From positions 124,001 through 188,000 of the forward strand of contig NZ_CP049906.1 in NCBI RefSeq assembly GCF_011305535.1: 64,000 nt of DNA. The letters run 5' to 3'. Made by a program: the position numbers and the translations under genes. Under the pieces are notes generated by a model, which searched no databases, was not told the DNA's origin, and saw only the letters and a list, made by a program, of their open reading frames with translations. This DNA comes from Diaphorobacter sp. HDW4B (lineage in GTDB: Bacteria; Pseudomonadota; Gammaproteobacteria; Burkholderiales; Burkholderiaceae_C). Shown here one piece after another: positions 28,218-36,236 of this stretch. Every line of letters starts with the position of its first letter. Within the stretch, counting starts at the first letter, position 1.

Positions 28218-29117
28218 TCAGGAAAGACTGCCGGTCACGTCGTCAAACAGCTCGTCCACGCAGAGACGGCGCGGGATGATCTTCTGGTCGAGTGCCCAGT
28301 CGATGGCCATCTGCAGGCCCTTGCGATTGGCTTCGAGGCCGATGGGCGGAAACACCGCTGGCACGCCACCTTCGGTGAGTTCGCGGCTTTCCTTGACCAT
28401 GCGGAAGATGTCGCGAACGATGTCGGGACGGTTCTTGGAGATGTCCTTGTGCACCACGAACATGTGGTTGATCGGCACCACGCCTTCGCGCGCATACCAG
28501 GCACGTGCGGCGGCCTGCGCATCGGGCACCAGCGTGCGCACGCGCGGGTCCTTGGGCATGTCTTCGCCGAGCAGTGCGGCGTCGAGCTCACCGGCCATCA
28601 TCATGTCGGGGATGGACGAGCCCTTGGGCAGGCGAATGCAGTTCTCGGGATCGCTGTACTCGGCCAGGTGGCCGTCGCCCAACGTCATCCAGGTGACCTT
28701 GTCGAGATCGACGCCGTACTCGTGGCGCAGAATGCCGCGAATCCACAGGCCCGTGGTCTGCGCGTAGGTGCGCACGCCCACGCGCTTGCCTTCGATGTCC
28801 TTGGGATCGAGATGCCCGAAGTCGATGTTGAAGCCGCCGCAGTGGTGCTGAAAGCGACCGGAGATCGGCGCGGGCAGCAGCACATAAGGCTTGTTGTAGC
28901 TCTTGGCCTGCAGATAGGTGACGATGGCGAGCTCGCCCGCGTCGAACTGGCTCTCGCGCACCATGGCCTTGAAACCATTGTGCGCAGGCGTGGGGCCGCA
29001 GAAGTCGAGCTTGACGAGATCGGATTTCACGCGCCCGTCGCGCATGGCCTTGGTGACGGCGTATTCGGCCAGATTGGTGCGCAGGGTCGGCAGTTCAGTG
29101 GCGGTCGTGGTGGTCAT
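28218..29117 (-). CDS. 4,5-dihydroxyphthalate decarboxylase (Pht5)-like protein A
   Basis: A 299-residue protein with the two-lobed periplasmic-binding fold of the Pht5 family but no signal peptide, so it acts in the cytoplasm. Landmarks are FDAGELAIVTYLQAKSYNKP, FNIDFGHLDPKDIEGKRVGV and KGSSIPDMMMAGELDAALL. Family members remove a carboxyl group from 4,5-dihydroxyphthalate; sequence drift from a second copy at 36237-37208 suggests a different substrate. AGGAGA lies nine bases before the ATG. It follows the ThDP enzyme gene in the array. Solute-binding annotation is often given to this family, but the absence of an export signal argues against it. Confidence 0.75.
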   Translation of the reverse strand: MTTTTATELPTLRTNLAEYAVTKAMRDGRVKSDLVKLDFCGPTPAHNGFKAMVRESQFDAGELAIVTYLQAKSYNKPYVLLPAPISGRFQHHCGGFNIDFGHLDPKDIEGKRVGVRTYAQTTGLWIRGILRHEYGVDLDKVTWMTLGDGHLAEYSDPENCIRLPKGSSIPDMMMAGELDAALLGEDMPKDPRVRTLVPDAQAAARAWYAREGVVPINHMFVVHKDISKNRPDIVRDIFRMVKESRELTEGGVPAVFPPIGLEANRKGLQMAIDWALDQKIIPRRLCVDELFDDVTGSLS

Positions 29118-29168
29118 GAGGTTGGTCTCCTGGTGTCTTTGAGTCGTGTGGTGTCTTGTCGAATGGGT

Positions 29169-30743
29169 TCAGAGCCGAACCTGGATGAGTACCGGGCCGG
29201 GCGTGCGCACGGAGTCGGCCATGGCCTTGTGGAAGGCTTCGGCGGTATCGACGGAAACGGAGGGCACGCCCATGCTCTTGGCCATGGCCTGCCAGTCGAT
29301 GCTGGGGCGGTCGATGTCGATCATCGAGAGCGCGCGAGCGCCCGGAACGCCCGCGCCCATGTTGGCGTACTCGGCCTTCAGAATCGCGTAGCTGTTGTTC
29401 GCAAAAATGATGGTGGTGACGTTCAGGTTCTCGCGCGCCTGCGTCCACAGCGACTGGATGGTGTACATCGCGCTGCCATCACCCACCATGCAGAACACGC
29501 GACGGTCCGGGCAAGCCAGCGCCGCGCCGGTGGCGACCGGAGTCGCATAGCCGATGGAGCCGCCCAGGTTGTTGATCAGGTCGTGCGGCTTCGCACCCAT
29601 GGTGTGGCCCATGGATTCGCGGCCGGTGGTAAGCGACTCGTCAACGACGATGCAGTTCTCGGGAATGGCGGCCGACAGCGCATGCGCAATCGACAGCGGA
29701 TTGAGAGCCCCTTGCGGCACCACCACTTCCACGCGCTGCTGCAGCACCGGCTTGGCATGCGCTGCGCCCAGTTCATCGAGCAGAATCTCGAACGCCAGCG
29801 CGCTGTCTTCATCGGCTTCGACCAAGGTGTGCACCAGCGTGCCTTCGGCCTTGAGCAGGCTGGGCTTGTCCGGATAACTGAAGAACGCCACGGGCTCGCG
29901 CGTTTCCACGGTGATGATGTGCTTGAATCCCTTGAGGAATTCCGTGGCCTGGCCGACCGCATATGGAATGCGCTCGATCGGCACGCGCCCCGCCCCGCGC
30001 TCGATGCGTGCGGTGAAGAACTGCGAGCCAAGTCGCGCACCAGTGGCCGCGGCGATCTTGCCCGCACGCTCCAGCGCCAGCCCGCGCGTGGCCTTGTTGG
30101 CCAGAATGATCAGCGTGGGCTCGCCCGATTGCAGCACACGTGCGATGTGCGCAATGCGTGCGGCATCCGGGGCCTTGGGAACCTTGGGTTGAGCCGCGAC
30201 GCGCTTGGGCAATTCGACCTGCGCGCTCACCTCGCGCCACGATGTGTCGCCCGGCAGAATCAGCGTGGCGATCTTGCCGGGGTGCTGCGATGCCTGCTCC
30301 ACGGCCTGCACCGTGTCCCAGGCAATCGTGTCGGATGAATCCGCGCGGCGCACCCAGTGCGACAGCGGACGCGCCAGCCCTTCGATGTCGGAGGTGAGCG
30401 GCGGGTCGTACTTCAGGTGCGAAGTGGAATGCTCGCCGATGATGTTCACCATGCCCGACGACGCGCGCTTGGCGTTGTGGATGTTGGCAAGTCCGTTGGC
30501 AAGTCCGGGGCCCAGATGCAGCAGCGTGGATGCGGGCTTGTCCTTCATGCGATACCAGCCATCGGCGGCACCCGTTGCCACACCCTCGAACAAGCACAGC
30601 ACGCTGCGCATCCTCGGGTTTTCCAGCGCGGCGAGAAAATGCATCTCGGACGTGCCGGGGTTGGCAAAGCAGATGTCCACGCCGTTGTCCACCAGCGTCT
30701 CGACCAGACTCTCAGCTCCGTTCATTGCCTTCGTCGCCTTCAT
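29169..30743 (-). CDS. Thiamine-diphosphate-dependent enzyme (acetolactate-synthase-like)
   Basis: A 524-residue ThDP enzyme of the acetolactate synthase/benzoylformate decarboxylase superfamily. The catalytic glutamate is in CLFEGVATGAADG near residue 53, and the ThDP-binding motif runs from GDGSAMYT to ANNSYAIL near residues 425-455. It lacks a regulatory subunit gene and is shorter than biosynthetic acetolactate synthases (about 560-570). It starts four bases after the aldolase stop. In a catabolic array it could decarboxylate a 2-oxo acid or carry out a carboligation; the substrate is not readable from the sequence. Biosynthetic acetolactate synthesis is unlikely here. Confidence 0.8.
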   Translation of the reverse strand: MKATKAMNGAESLVETLVDNGVDICFANPGTSEMHFLAALENPRMRSVLCLFEGVATGAADGWYRMKDKPASTLLHLGPGLANGLANIHNAKRASSGMVNIIGEHSTSHLKYDPPLTSDIEGLARPLSHWVRRADSSDTIAWDTVQAVEQASQHPGKIATLILPGDTSWREVSAQVELPKRVAAQPKVPKAPDAARIAHIARVLQSGEPTLIILANKATRGLALERAGKIAAATGARLGSQFFTARIERGAGRVPIERIPYAVGQATEFLKGFKHIITVETREPVAFFSYPDKPSLLKAEGTLVHTLVEADEDSALAFEILLDELGAAHAKPVLQQRVEVVVPQGALNPLSIAHALSAAIPENCIVVDESLTTGRESMGHTMGAKPHDLINNLGGSIGYATPVATGAALACPDRRVFCMVGDGSAMYTIQSLWTQARENLNVTTIIFANNSYAILKAEYANMGAGVPGARALSMIDIDRPSIDWQAMAKSMGVPSVSVDTAEAFHKAMADSVRTPGPVLIQVRL

Positions 30744-30747
30744 CGAA

Positions 30748-31605
30748 TCAATACCCCGCGAGTTCGCGCGCCATGCCGACCACGCCGTAAGTGCGCTGTG
30801 GTGCGGACATCAGGAAGCGGTAGCCTTCGGAGATCAGGCGGCGATGGTTCTTGGCCGTGACGTGGGGATTGCCGACCACCACGTTGTGCTTGTGGCAGGT
30901 CTCGACAATCTTGCGCATCGCATCCAGCACTTCGGGGTGCTCGTACTGGCGCGGAAAGCCCAGCTCCTGGCTCAGGTCGCCCTCGCCGATCAGGATCAGG
31001 CCGATGCCGGGCACGTTGGAGAGGATGTCGTCCAGGTTCTCGATGGCCTGAACGCTTTCGCACATCAGACCCACCAGGATCTCGCCCTGTGGCGCGAGCG
31101 GCCACACATCCGCCTTCTCGTAGTACTCGGCCATCGACAGACCCCAGTAGCGCGCGGCATTGGCCGGGCCATCGCCACGAGCACCCTTGGGTTCGTACAA
31201 CGGCGCATTCTTGGGACGTGCATAACGGCACGAAGCCACCGCGTTGTATGCCTGCTCGACGGTCGCCACATGCGGCCAGATCACGCCATAAGCGCCGCGA
31301 TCGAGCACCTGCTTGGCGAAGGTCTGGTTCATTTCCACGCCGTTGGCGGGAATGCGCGCAATCGGCGTCACCTTGGGAGCGAGCGAGCCCGAGGTCGCGA
31401 TCTCCTTGCGGTTGAGCATGTACTGCAGCGCATCGCCAAAGGCAGTCACGTCATACGGGTTGTGCTCCATCTCGAAGATCAGCCCGTCGTAGGGCGCATC
31501 GCTCATTTCGATGGCGGTCTGTTTGTCGAGCTTGGAGAACGCGGCGAATGCGGTCTTGCCGTTTTCGAAAGCGCGGATGACGTTGTTGAGGCGGGTATCG
31601 GACAT
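30748..31605 (-). CDS. HpcH/HpaI-family aldolase
   Basis: A 285-residue class II aldolase of the HpcH/HpaI/citrate-lyase beta type. The catalytic histidine is in FEMEHNPYD, the arginine in IARIPANG, and metal ligands Glu in MCESVQAIENL and Asp in LIGEGDLSQELG. These enzymes cleave 4-hydroxy-2-oxo acids to pyruvate plus an aldehyde or 2-oxo acid. In the protocatechuate 4,5-cleavage route an unrelated aldolase often does this step, but HpcH-type proteins can replace it. AGGAG lies eight bases before the ATG. The position after the ring-opening and hydratase genes suits a terminal C-C cleavage. Confidence 0.85.
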   Translation of the reverse strand: MSDTRLNNVIRAFENGKTAFAAFSKLDKQTAIEMSDAPYDGLIFEMEHNPYDVTAFGDALQYMLNRKEIATSGSLAPKVTPIARIPANGVEMNQTFAKQVLDRGAYGVIWPHVATVEQAYNAVASCRYARPKNAPLYEPKGARGDGPANAARYWGLSMAEYYEKADVWPLAPQGEILVGLMCESVQAIENLDDILSNVPGIGLILIGEGDLSQELGFPRQYEHPEVLDAMRKIVETCHKHNVVVGNPHVTAKNHRRLISEGYRFLMSAPQRTYGVVGMARELAGY

Positions 31606-31689
31606 ATTGGGGACTCCTGCGAGGGTTCTTGCAATTCAGTTATTTCTTGGCTCGACGTTTGAAAATCGCGCGATCTCACCCGTCGAATG

Positions 31690-31793
31690 GCCGCGGAGCA
31701 GGCCATGCCAGCGGACGCCGTGGAACCGGCTTTGCCGGGCCACTGGCGTCGTCCCCCTTGAGGGGGAAGGCGCGAAGCGACTCATGGGGTGTT
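31690..31793. repeat. Extragenic repeat with CCCCCT/AGGGGG hairpin
   Basis: Between the aldolase and LigB-like genes, CCCCCT (31753-31758) pairs with AGGGGG (31761-31766), followed by AAGGCGCGAAGCGACTCATG. It resembles the element at 12377-12507 in composition and layout. No T run follows in either direction. Confidence 0.55.
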
Positions 31794-32780
31794 TCATCTT
31801 TCTGCGTTCCAGTACATGAAGCCCATGCCTTCGCCAGTTCCGGCGGCGGTGCGCCAGCACGGGACGTAATCGACCACGGTCATCTGCGCCTTGGTCTCTT
31901 CAAGGGCCTTCATGACGCTCACATACAGCTTGATTTCGGAGGTACCGGACTGGTAGGAGCGGTCGTCCACCGCAGCAAGGCCTTCGTAGTCGTAGTCGGC
32001 CAGCATCTTCATGATCCGGTGGTCGAACTCTTCGTCGTTCACGAAATGCGAGAGGCCGCCGGAGGCGATGATTCCGACACGCACGTCGTCGGGCCACTGC
32101 TCGATGGCGTCGCGCAGCACACTGCCGAACTCGATGCAGCGCGACATCGACGGCTGCGTCGGCGGGTAGAAGCAATTCATGATCACCGGCACATGTGGCG
32201 GCGGGTTGTCGCCCATGATCTGGTGGTAGACGAAGCTGTAGGCATGCGGCACCACGGGGTAGTCAGGCAGCGGCTTCATCCACACGTTGTCGGGCCAGGC
32301 GAACAGATCGGTCAGATCGAAGCCTGCGCGCTGGAAGCGTTGGATCAGGTAGGTCGCCAGTTGCGGATGGCACTGGTGCGTGACATGGTGGTCGGGGGCA
32401 TAGACGGCGCGCTGCGGCGGACCGTTGTGCACTTCCTGGCCGGTATAGATGGCGATGGAGGGCGAGTGATCGGTGAAGATCTCCTTCTGGTCCTTGCCCA
32501 GAATGATCGCCACATCCACATTCGCACGGCGATACGCGGCTGCCATTTCATCAAGCGCGGCGCGGCATCGCTTGGCGCGTGCGGTGCGCTCTTCCATCGT
32601 CAAAAACTTCTCGAAAGCCGCGCCACGATGGGCTTCAAGCTCGGGATAGGTCCAGGTGCGGTTGCGGAACCAGAGCTCGGGATTGTTGCGATCACGCTCG
32701 CCGTTGATCAGCCAGTCCTCGGGTGCCTGACCAAGCATGCCACTGTGCGGGACTGCCATGCCGAATACGATTTTTGCCAT
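31794..32780 (-). CDS. LigB-fold (extradiol dioxygenase-like) protein with altered iron site
   Basis: A 328-residue member of the LigB family. His12 (AVPHSGML) matches the first iron ligand, the HF of ASGGLSHF matches the catalytic histidine and the Glu of SGTSEIKLY matches the acidic ligand. The second ligand, normally in a NDH segment, is replaced: residues 96-98 read KDQ, with a histidine only at 105 (TDHSPS). A His-rich PDHHVTHQCHP segment follows. The ring-opening role is therefore likely from context but not certain; a different metal or a different reaction is possible. The start at 32780 lacks a good ribosome-binding site but begins the family homology. No LigA-like small subunit gene is present. 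Confidence 0.72.
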   Translation of the reverse strand: MAKIVFGMAVPHSGMLGQAPEDWLINGERDRNNPELWFRNRTWTYPELEAHRGAAFEKFLTMEERTARAKRCRAALDEMAAAYRRANVDVAIILGKDQKEIFTDHSPSIAIYTGQEVHNGPPQRAVYAPDHHVTHQCHPQLATYLIQRFQRAGFDLTDLFAWPDNVWMKPLPDYPVVPHAYSFVYHQIMGDNPPPHVPVIMNCFYPPTQPSMSRCIEFGSVLRDAIEQWPDDVRVGIIASGGLSHFVNDEEFDHRIMKMLADYDYEGLAAVDDRSYQSGTSEIKLYVSVMKALEETKAQMTVVDYVPCWRTAAGTGEGMGFMYWNAER

Positions 32781-32899
32781 GTTCTGTTGGAAATTGGTTT
32801 TTTTGGACAAAGGGTTCCCCGCGACAGCCCTCGGTCTGTCGTTTTGCGGAGAGATCAACTGATGTGTAAGGAGGAGGCGCTCAAGCGCCGTTCATGGAA

Positions 32900-34228
32900 T
32901 CAATGGGCTGCGGTTTTGGCAATGCCAGAGCCCTCCGTGATGACAGGTGGTGAAGGGGCCGCTTCATCCGACACCTTGGGAGCCCACTTGGGCTGCAGCA
33001 ACACGACGGTGCTGGTCGCGCCGATCAACAGGAACACGAAGATCACCATCATCGGCAGGTCGTAGTTGCCGCTCACGTGCAGCAACCAACCGGAGAGACT
33101 TGCAGACACGCCACCGGCCAGGCTGGTGGCCAATTGCTGCACGCCGGTCGTCAGGCCAATCGCCTGCTTGGGGATCAGCGTGAGCTTGCACAGCGCCAGA
33201 TTGTTGGCTGTGGCCAGGCCCAGAATCGACAGCGACAGCACGTTCCAGAACAGCGCCGCCTGCAATGAATCGGTCAGCGCACCCAGCAGCACCGTGCAGC
33301 CACCGATGAAGCCCGCCACCACAAAGGCCTTGCGCACCGTGACGGCGTTGTGTCCACGGGCAATGATGCGGTCCGCCGCCCAGCCACCGAACGTGGCCAT
33401 CAGCGCGATGCCGGCGAAGCTGAAGAAGGTAAACAGACCGGACTTCTGCAGCGACAGGCCGCGCTGCTCCACCAGATAGGCGGGCATCCACGTCATGCAG
33501 TAGAAGGTGAAGTAGCCGTAGCAGAAGTTGTTGATCATGCCGCCCCACACCACCGGGCTTGACAGAATGTTCTTCAACGTGACCGACGATGCCTTGCGCT
33601 TGGCGGTGGCCAGTTCTTCCCTGGAAGGGAAATCGTTTTTCACCATGAAAAGCCATGGCATCAACCAGACCATGCCGACCAGCCCGGTCGCGAGGAACAT
33701 GAATTTCCACGAGTAGTTGACGATGAGCCAAGCCGCAATCGGCGCGCCAATCGCCGGGCCGAACTTGCCGCCCATGGCGAACAGACCCACAGCAAAGCCC
33801 TTGTGGTTCTCGCCGAAGTTGTTGCCGATCCAGCGGTAGCTCGCAGGAATCACGACAGCTTCAGTCGCGCCGATCAACAGACGCATCAGCAGCAGCGCAC
33901 CCAGTGCCGTCACCAGCCCGGTCGCGGCGGTCGCCACGCACCAGATGGCAAAGCACACGGTGTAGGGCCACTTCACGCCATAGCGGTCCACCACCCAACC
34001 CATGGGCAGTTGCATCAAGCCATAGGTCCAGAAAAATGCCGAGTTGAGCCAGCCGCGGTCCACGCTCGTCAAGCCGAAGTCGCTGACGAAATGCTTGTCC
34101 GCCAACGCCGACGACAGGCTGGTGCGATCCACGAACGAGATCAGCAACCCCATCGACAACAGCGCCAGAATGATCCAGGGGTATGCCGCCCCCGGCTTCT
34201 TCGCCACCACAGTGCTTGTCTCCATCAT
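32900..34228 (-). CDS. MFS transporter, anion:cation symporter (phthalate permease-like)
   Basis: A 442-residue major facilitator protein with twelve predicted helices. The first loop has the family motif WVVDRYGVKWPY, and the N-terminal helices read LISFVDRTSLSSALA, as in the ACS family of hexuronate, tartrate and phthalate carriers. It would import an organic anion with protons or sodium. It sits in the middle of the array between the LigI-like hydrolase and the LigB-like gene, which argues that its cargo is the pathway's aromatic acid. The start can be at 34228 or 34225 (two Met codons). Confidence 0.87.
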   Translation of the reverse strand: MMETSTVVAKKPGAAYPWIILALLSMGLLISFVDRTSLSSALADKHFVSDFGLTSVDRGWLNSAFFWTYGLMQLPMGWVVDRYGVKWPYTVCFAIWCVATAATGLVTALGALLLMRLLIGATEAVVIPASYRWIGNNFGENHKGFAVGLFAMGGKFGPAIGAPIAAWLIVNYSWKFMFLATGLVGMVWLMPWLFMVKNDFPSREELATAKRKASSVTLKNILSSPVVWGGMINNFCYGYFTFYCMTWMPAYLVEQRGLSLQKSGLFTFFSFAGIALMATFGGWAADRIIARGHNAVTVRKAFVVAGFIGGCTVLLGALTDSLQAALFWNVLSLSILGLATANNLALCKLTLIPKQAIGLTTGVQQLATSLAGGVSASLSGWLLHVSGNYDLPMMVIFVFLLIGATSTVVLLQPKWAPKVSDEAAPSPPVITEGSGIAKTAAH

Positions 34229-34313
34229 TGTTCTCTTTTGAAGTGGCGGCAGCCGGTCGTTTTGCGACTGACCACCGCCACTGTTTTCACACGCTCAACT
34301 CAAACCATTCAGA

Positions 34314-35159
34314 TCACGCAAGCGTCGGGTACAGCTTCTGCGCCGTCTTGCCGAACACCCATTCGCGATCCAATTCACTCAGGCTGGCCAGCCCCGTCTG
34401 TGCGGTCGCCAGAATTTCCTTGAGTGTGCCCGGAGAAGTGGGGAAGTTCGATCCCCAGGCCAGACGCTGCGCACCGAATGCTTCCACCACGCGCGGGAAG
34501 AAAGTCTCGGCGCTGGCCTTGTCCTTCTGCACATCGCCAAAGATGCGCGGTGTGAGCTTCATGTACAGATTGGGCAAGTCCGCCATGTCGAACAGGCTTT
34601 GCGCGTTCTTGTACGGAGGGCCGTCCAGCACGTCGGGGCGCCCCAGGTGATCCAGAATGATGTTCACCTTGGGAAACTTTTCGGCCAGCATTCGCACCTG
34701 CGGCAGGCCGATGGGGCCGGTCTGGATGCACATGGGCAGGCCCAGTTCGCCGATCACTTCCCAAGCTTTGAACGACTTGGGATTGTCCAGCTCGCTCGGA
34801 TCGAAATCCTTGGTCGATCCGCCCGTGAAAATGCGCAGGCCCGCAAGGCGCTTGTCCGCCCAGTCACGAATGACGGCTTCGACGTTGTCGTCCAGCATGT
34901 CGACCGAGCCGACCGCGACGAGGCGATCCGCATATTGGTTGCAGCCGTCGACCACATACGAGTTGTCGAAGCCGTAAGTCGTGGACGAATGCACGACCGC
35001 AGCCTTGGCCACGCCCGCCGCGTCCATCGCCGCGATCAGCGATTCGACCGTGCTCGGGCGCTCCTGCGACCAGTCCGATCGCTTGCCGAACAACGGTGCG
35101 GGTGGGTAGCGCTTCTCATCGTCCGAGATGATGTGCGGGTGAATGTCGATGTAGTTCAT
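34314..35159 (-). CDS. Amidohydrolase-family lactonase (2-pyrone-4,6-dicarboxylate hydrolase-like)
   Basis: A 281-residue TIM-barrel amidohydrolase of the COG3618 type. The N-terminal metal motif is IDIHPHI, internal landmarks are LRIFTGG, ILDHLGRPD and the C-terminal WGSNFPTSPG, where Asn sits at the place of the usual catalytic Asp, as is common in this branch. Relatives hydrolyse lactones: LigI acts on 2-pyrone-4,6-dicarboxylate and another acts on 4-sulfomuconolactone. It overlaps the stop of the LigJ-like gene by four bases (ATGA). It would feed an opened meta-cleavage product to the hydratase. Confidence 0.78.
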   Translation of the reverse strand: MNYIDIHPHIISDDEKRYPPAPLFGKRSDWSQERPSTVESLIAAMDAAGVAKAAVVHSSTTYGFDNSYVVDGCNQYADRLVAVGSVDMLDDNVEAVIRDWADKRLAGLRIFTGGSTKDFDPSELDNPKSFKAWEVIGELGLPMCIQTGPIGLPQVRMLAEKFPKVNIILDHLGRPDVLDGPPYKNAQSLFDMADLPNLYMKLTPRIFGDVQKDKASAETFFPRVVEAFGAQRLAWGSNFPTSPGTLKEILATAQTGLASLSELDREWVFGKTAQKLYPTLA

Positions 35160-36208
35160 GCGGCCTCCAGAGCGGCTTCGAAGCGTTTTCCGCGTGCATT
35201 GAGCTGCGCATCCAGACGTGGGTAGACGCGGCGTGCATTGCCTTCGAAGATGGCCGCGCGGTCTGCATCGGACAGCGCCGTGCAGGCATCGAGATAACGC
35301 TTGGTGTCGTCGAAATAGTGGCCGGTGTTCGGGTCCGTGCCGCGCACCGCGCCGATCATTTCGGAGCCGAACAGCACGTTGCTGGTGGGCACTACCTTGG
35401 TCAGCAATTCCACGCCGGGGTGGTGGTACACGCAGGTGTCGAAGAAGATGTTGTCGAGCAGCCCTTCGAGCGGACGGTTCGCCATCTCCAGCGACATGCC
35501 GCGATAACGGCCCCAGTGGTAGGGCACAGCACCGCCGCCGTGAGGGATCACCAGGCGCAGCGTCGGAAAGTCCTTGAACAGATCGCCCTGCAGCAGTTGC
35601 ATGAACACGGAGGTGTCGGCATTCAGATAATGCGCGCCGGTGCCGTGAAAGCAGGGATTGCACGACGCAGCCACGTGGATCATTGCAGGCACGTCCAATT
35701 CGCACAGTGCTTCATAGATCGGATACCACTCGCGGTCCGTCATCGGCTTGCCGGTCCAGTAGCCCCCGGTTGGATCGGGGTTCAGGTTGCAGCCCACAAA
35801 GCCCATTTCTTCCACGCAGCGGCGCAGCTCGGGAACAGAGTTCTTGGGCGCAGCACCGGGCGATTGCGGCAGTTGGCACACCGGCGCGAAGTTGTCCGGG
35901 TACAGATCGCAGACGCGGCGCACCAGGTCGTTGGAGACTTCGGCCCATTCCAGCGATGTGCGCTCGTTGCCGAGGTGGTGGCTCATCAGACCGGCGATCG
36001 GCGAAAACAGCGTCAGATCGCTGCCGCGCTCGCGTTGCAGCTTGAGCTGGCCGTTGCCGATGGCTTCGCGGATTTCGTCATCCGACACATGGGCCGCAGC
36101 ACGCGATGGAGCACCGGCAGGATTGTCGGCAAATTCCACCTGCTTGGCACGCCAGGCACGGAACGATGCGGGAACGGTCGTGAAGTGACCGTGGCAATCG
36201 ATGATCAT
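35156..36208 (-). CDS. 4-oxalomesaconate hydratase-like protein (LigJ type)
   Basis: A 350-residue amidohydrolase-2 protein. It starts MIIDCHGHF, has CFHGTGAHYLN and VIPHGGGAVPYHWGR, and near the C-terminus LFGSEMIGAVRGTDP, where Glu replaces the catalytic Asp of ACMSD-type decarboxylases. That replacement, the start sequence and the length match LigJ/PmdE hydratases as I know them. The reaction would be hydration of 4-oxalomesaconate to 4-carboxy-4-hydroxy-2-oxoadipate. GGGAAGAG precedes the ATG. The gene follows the second Pht5-like gene by 28 bases and is coupled to the LigI-like gene. Comparing it with NbaD (13098-14093) shows the same fold with a different active site. Confidence 0.82.
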   Translation of the reverse strand: MIIDCHGHFTTVPASFRAWRAKQVEFADNPAGAPSRAAAHVSDDEIREAIGNGQLKLQRERGSDLTLFSPIAGLMSHHLGNERTSLEWAEVSNDLVRRVCDLYPDNFAPVCQLPQSPGAAPKNSVPELRRCVEEMGFVGCNLNPDPTGGYWTGKPMTDREWYPIYEALCELDVPAMIHVAASCNPCFHGTGAHYLNADTSVFMQLLQGDLFKDFPTLRLVIPHGGGAVPYHWGRYRGMSLEMANRPLEGLLDNIFFDTCVYHHPGVELLTKVVPTSNVLFGSEMIGAVRGTDPNTGHYFDDTKRYLDACTALSDADRAAIFEGNARRVYPRLDAQLNARGKRFEAALEAA

Positions 36209-36236
36209 TTTTCTCTTCCCTTTATCCGATGTTCGA

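Noticed and set aside
28218-29117. Reading the Pht5-like protein as an ABC solute-binding protein
   Set aside because: It has no signal peptide, no adjacent ABC permease or ATPase, and its neighbours are catabolic enzymes.
29169-30743. Calling the ThDP enzyme a biosynthetic acetolactate synthase
   Set aside because: No small subunit, shorter than the biosynthetic enzymes, and placed within a catabolic array.
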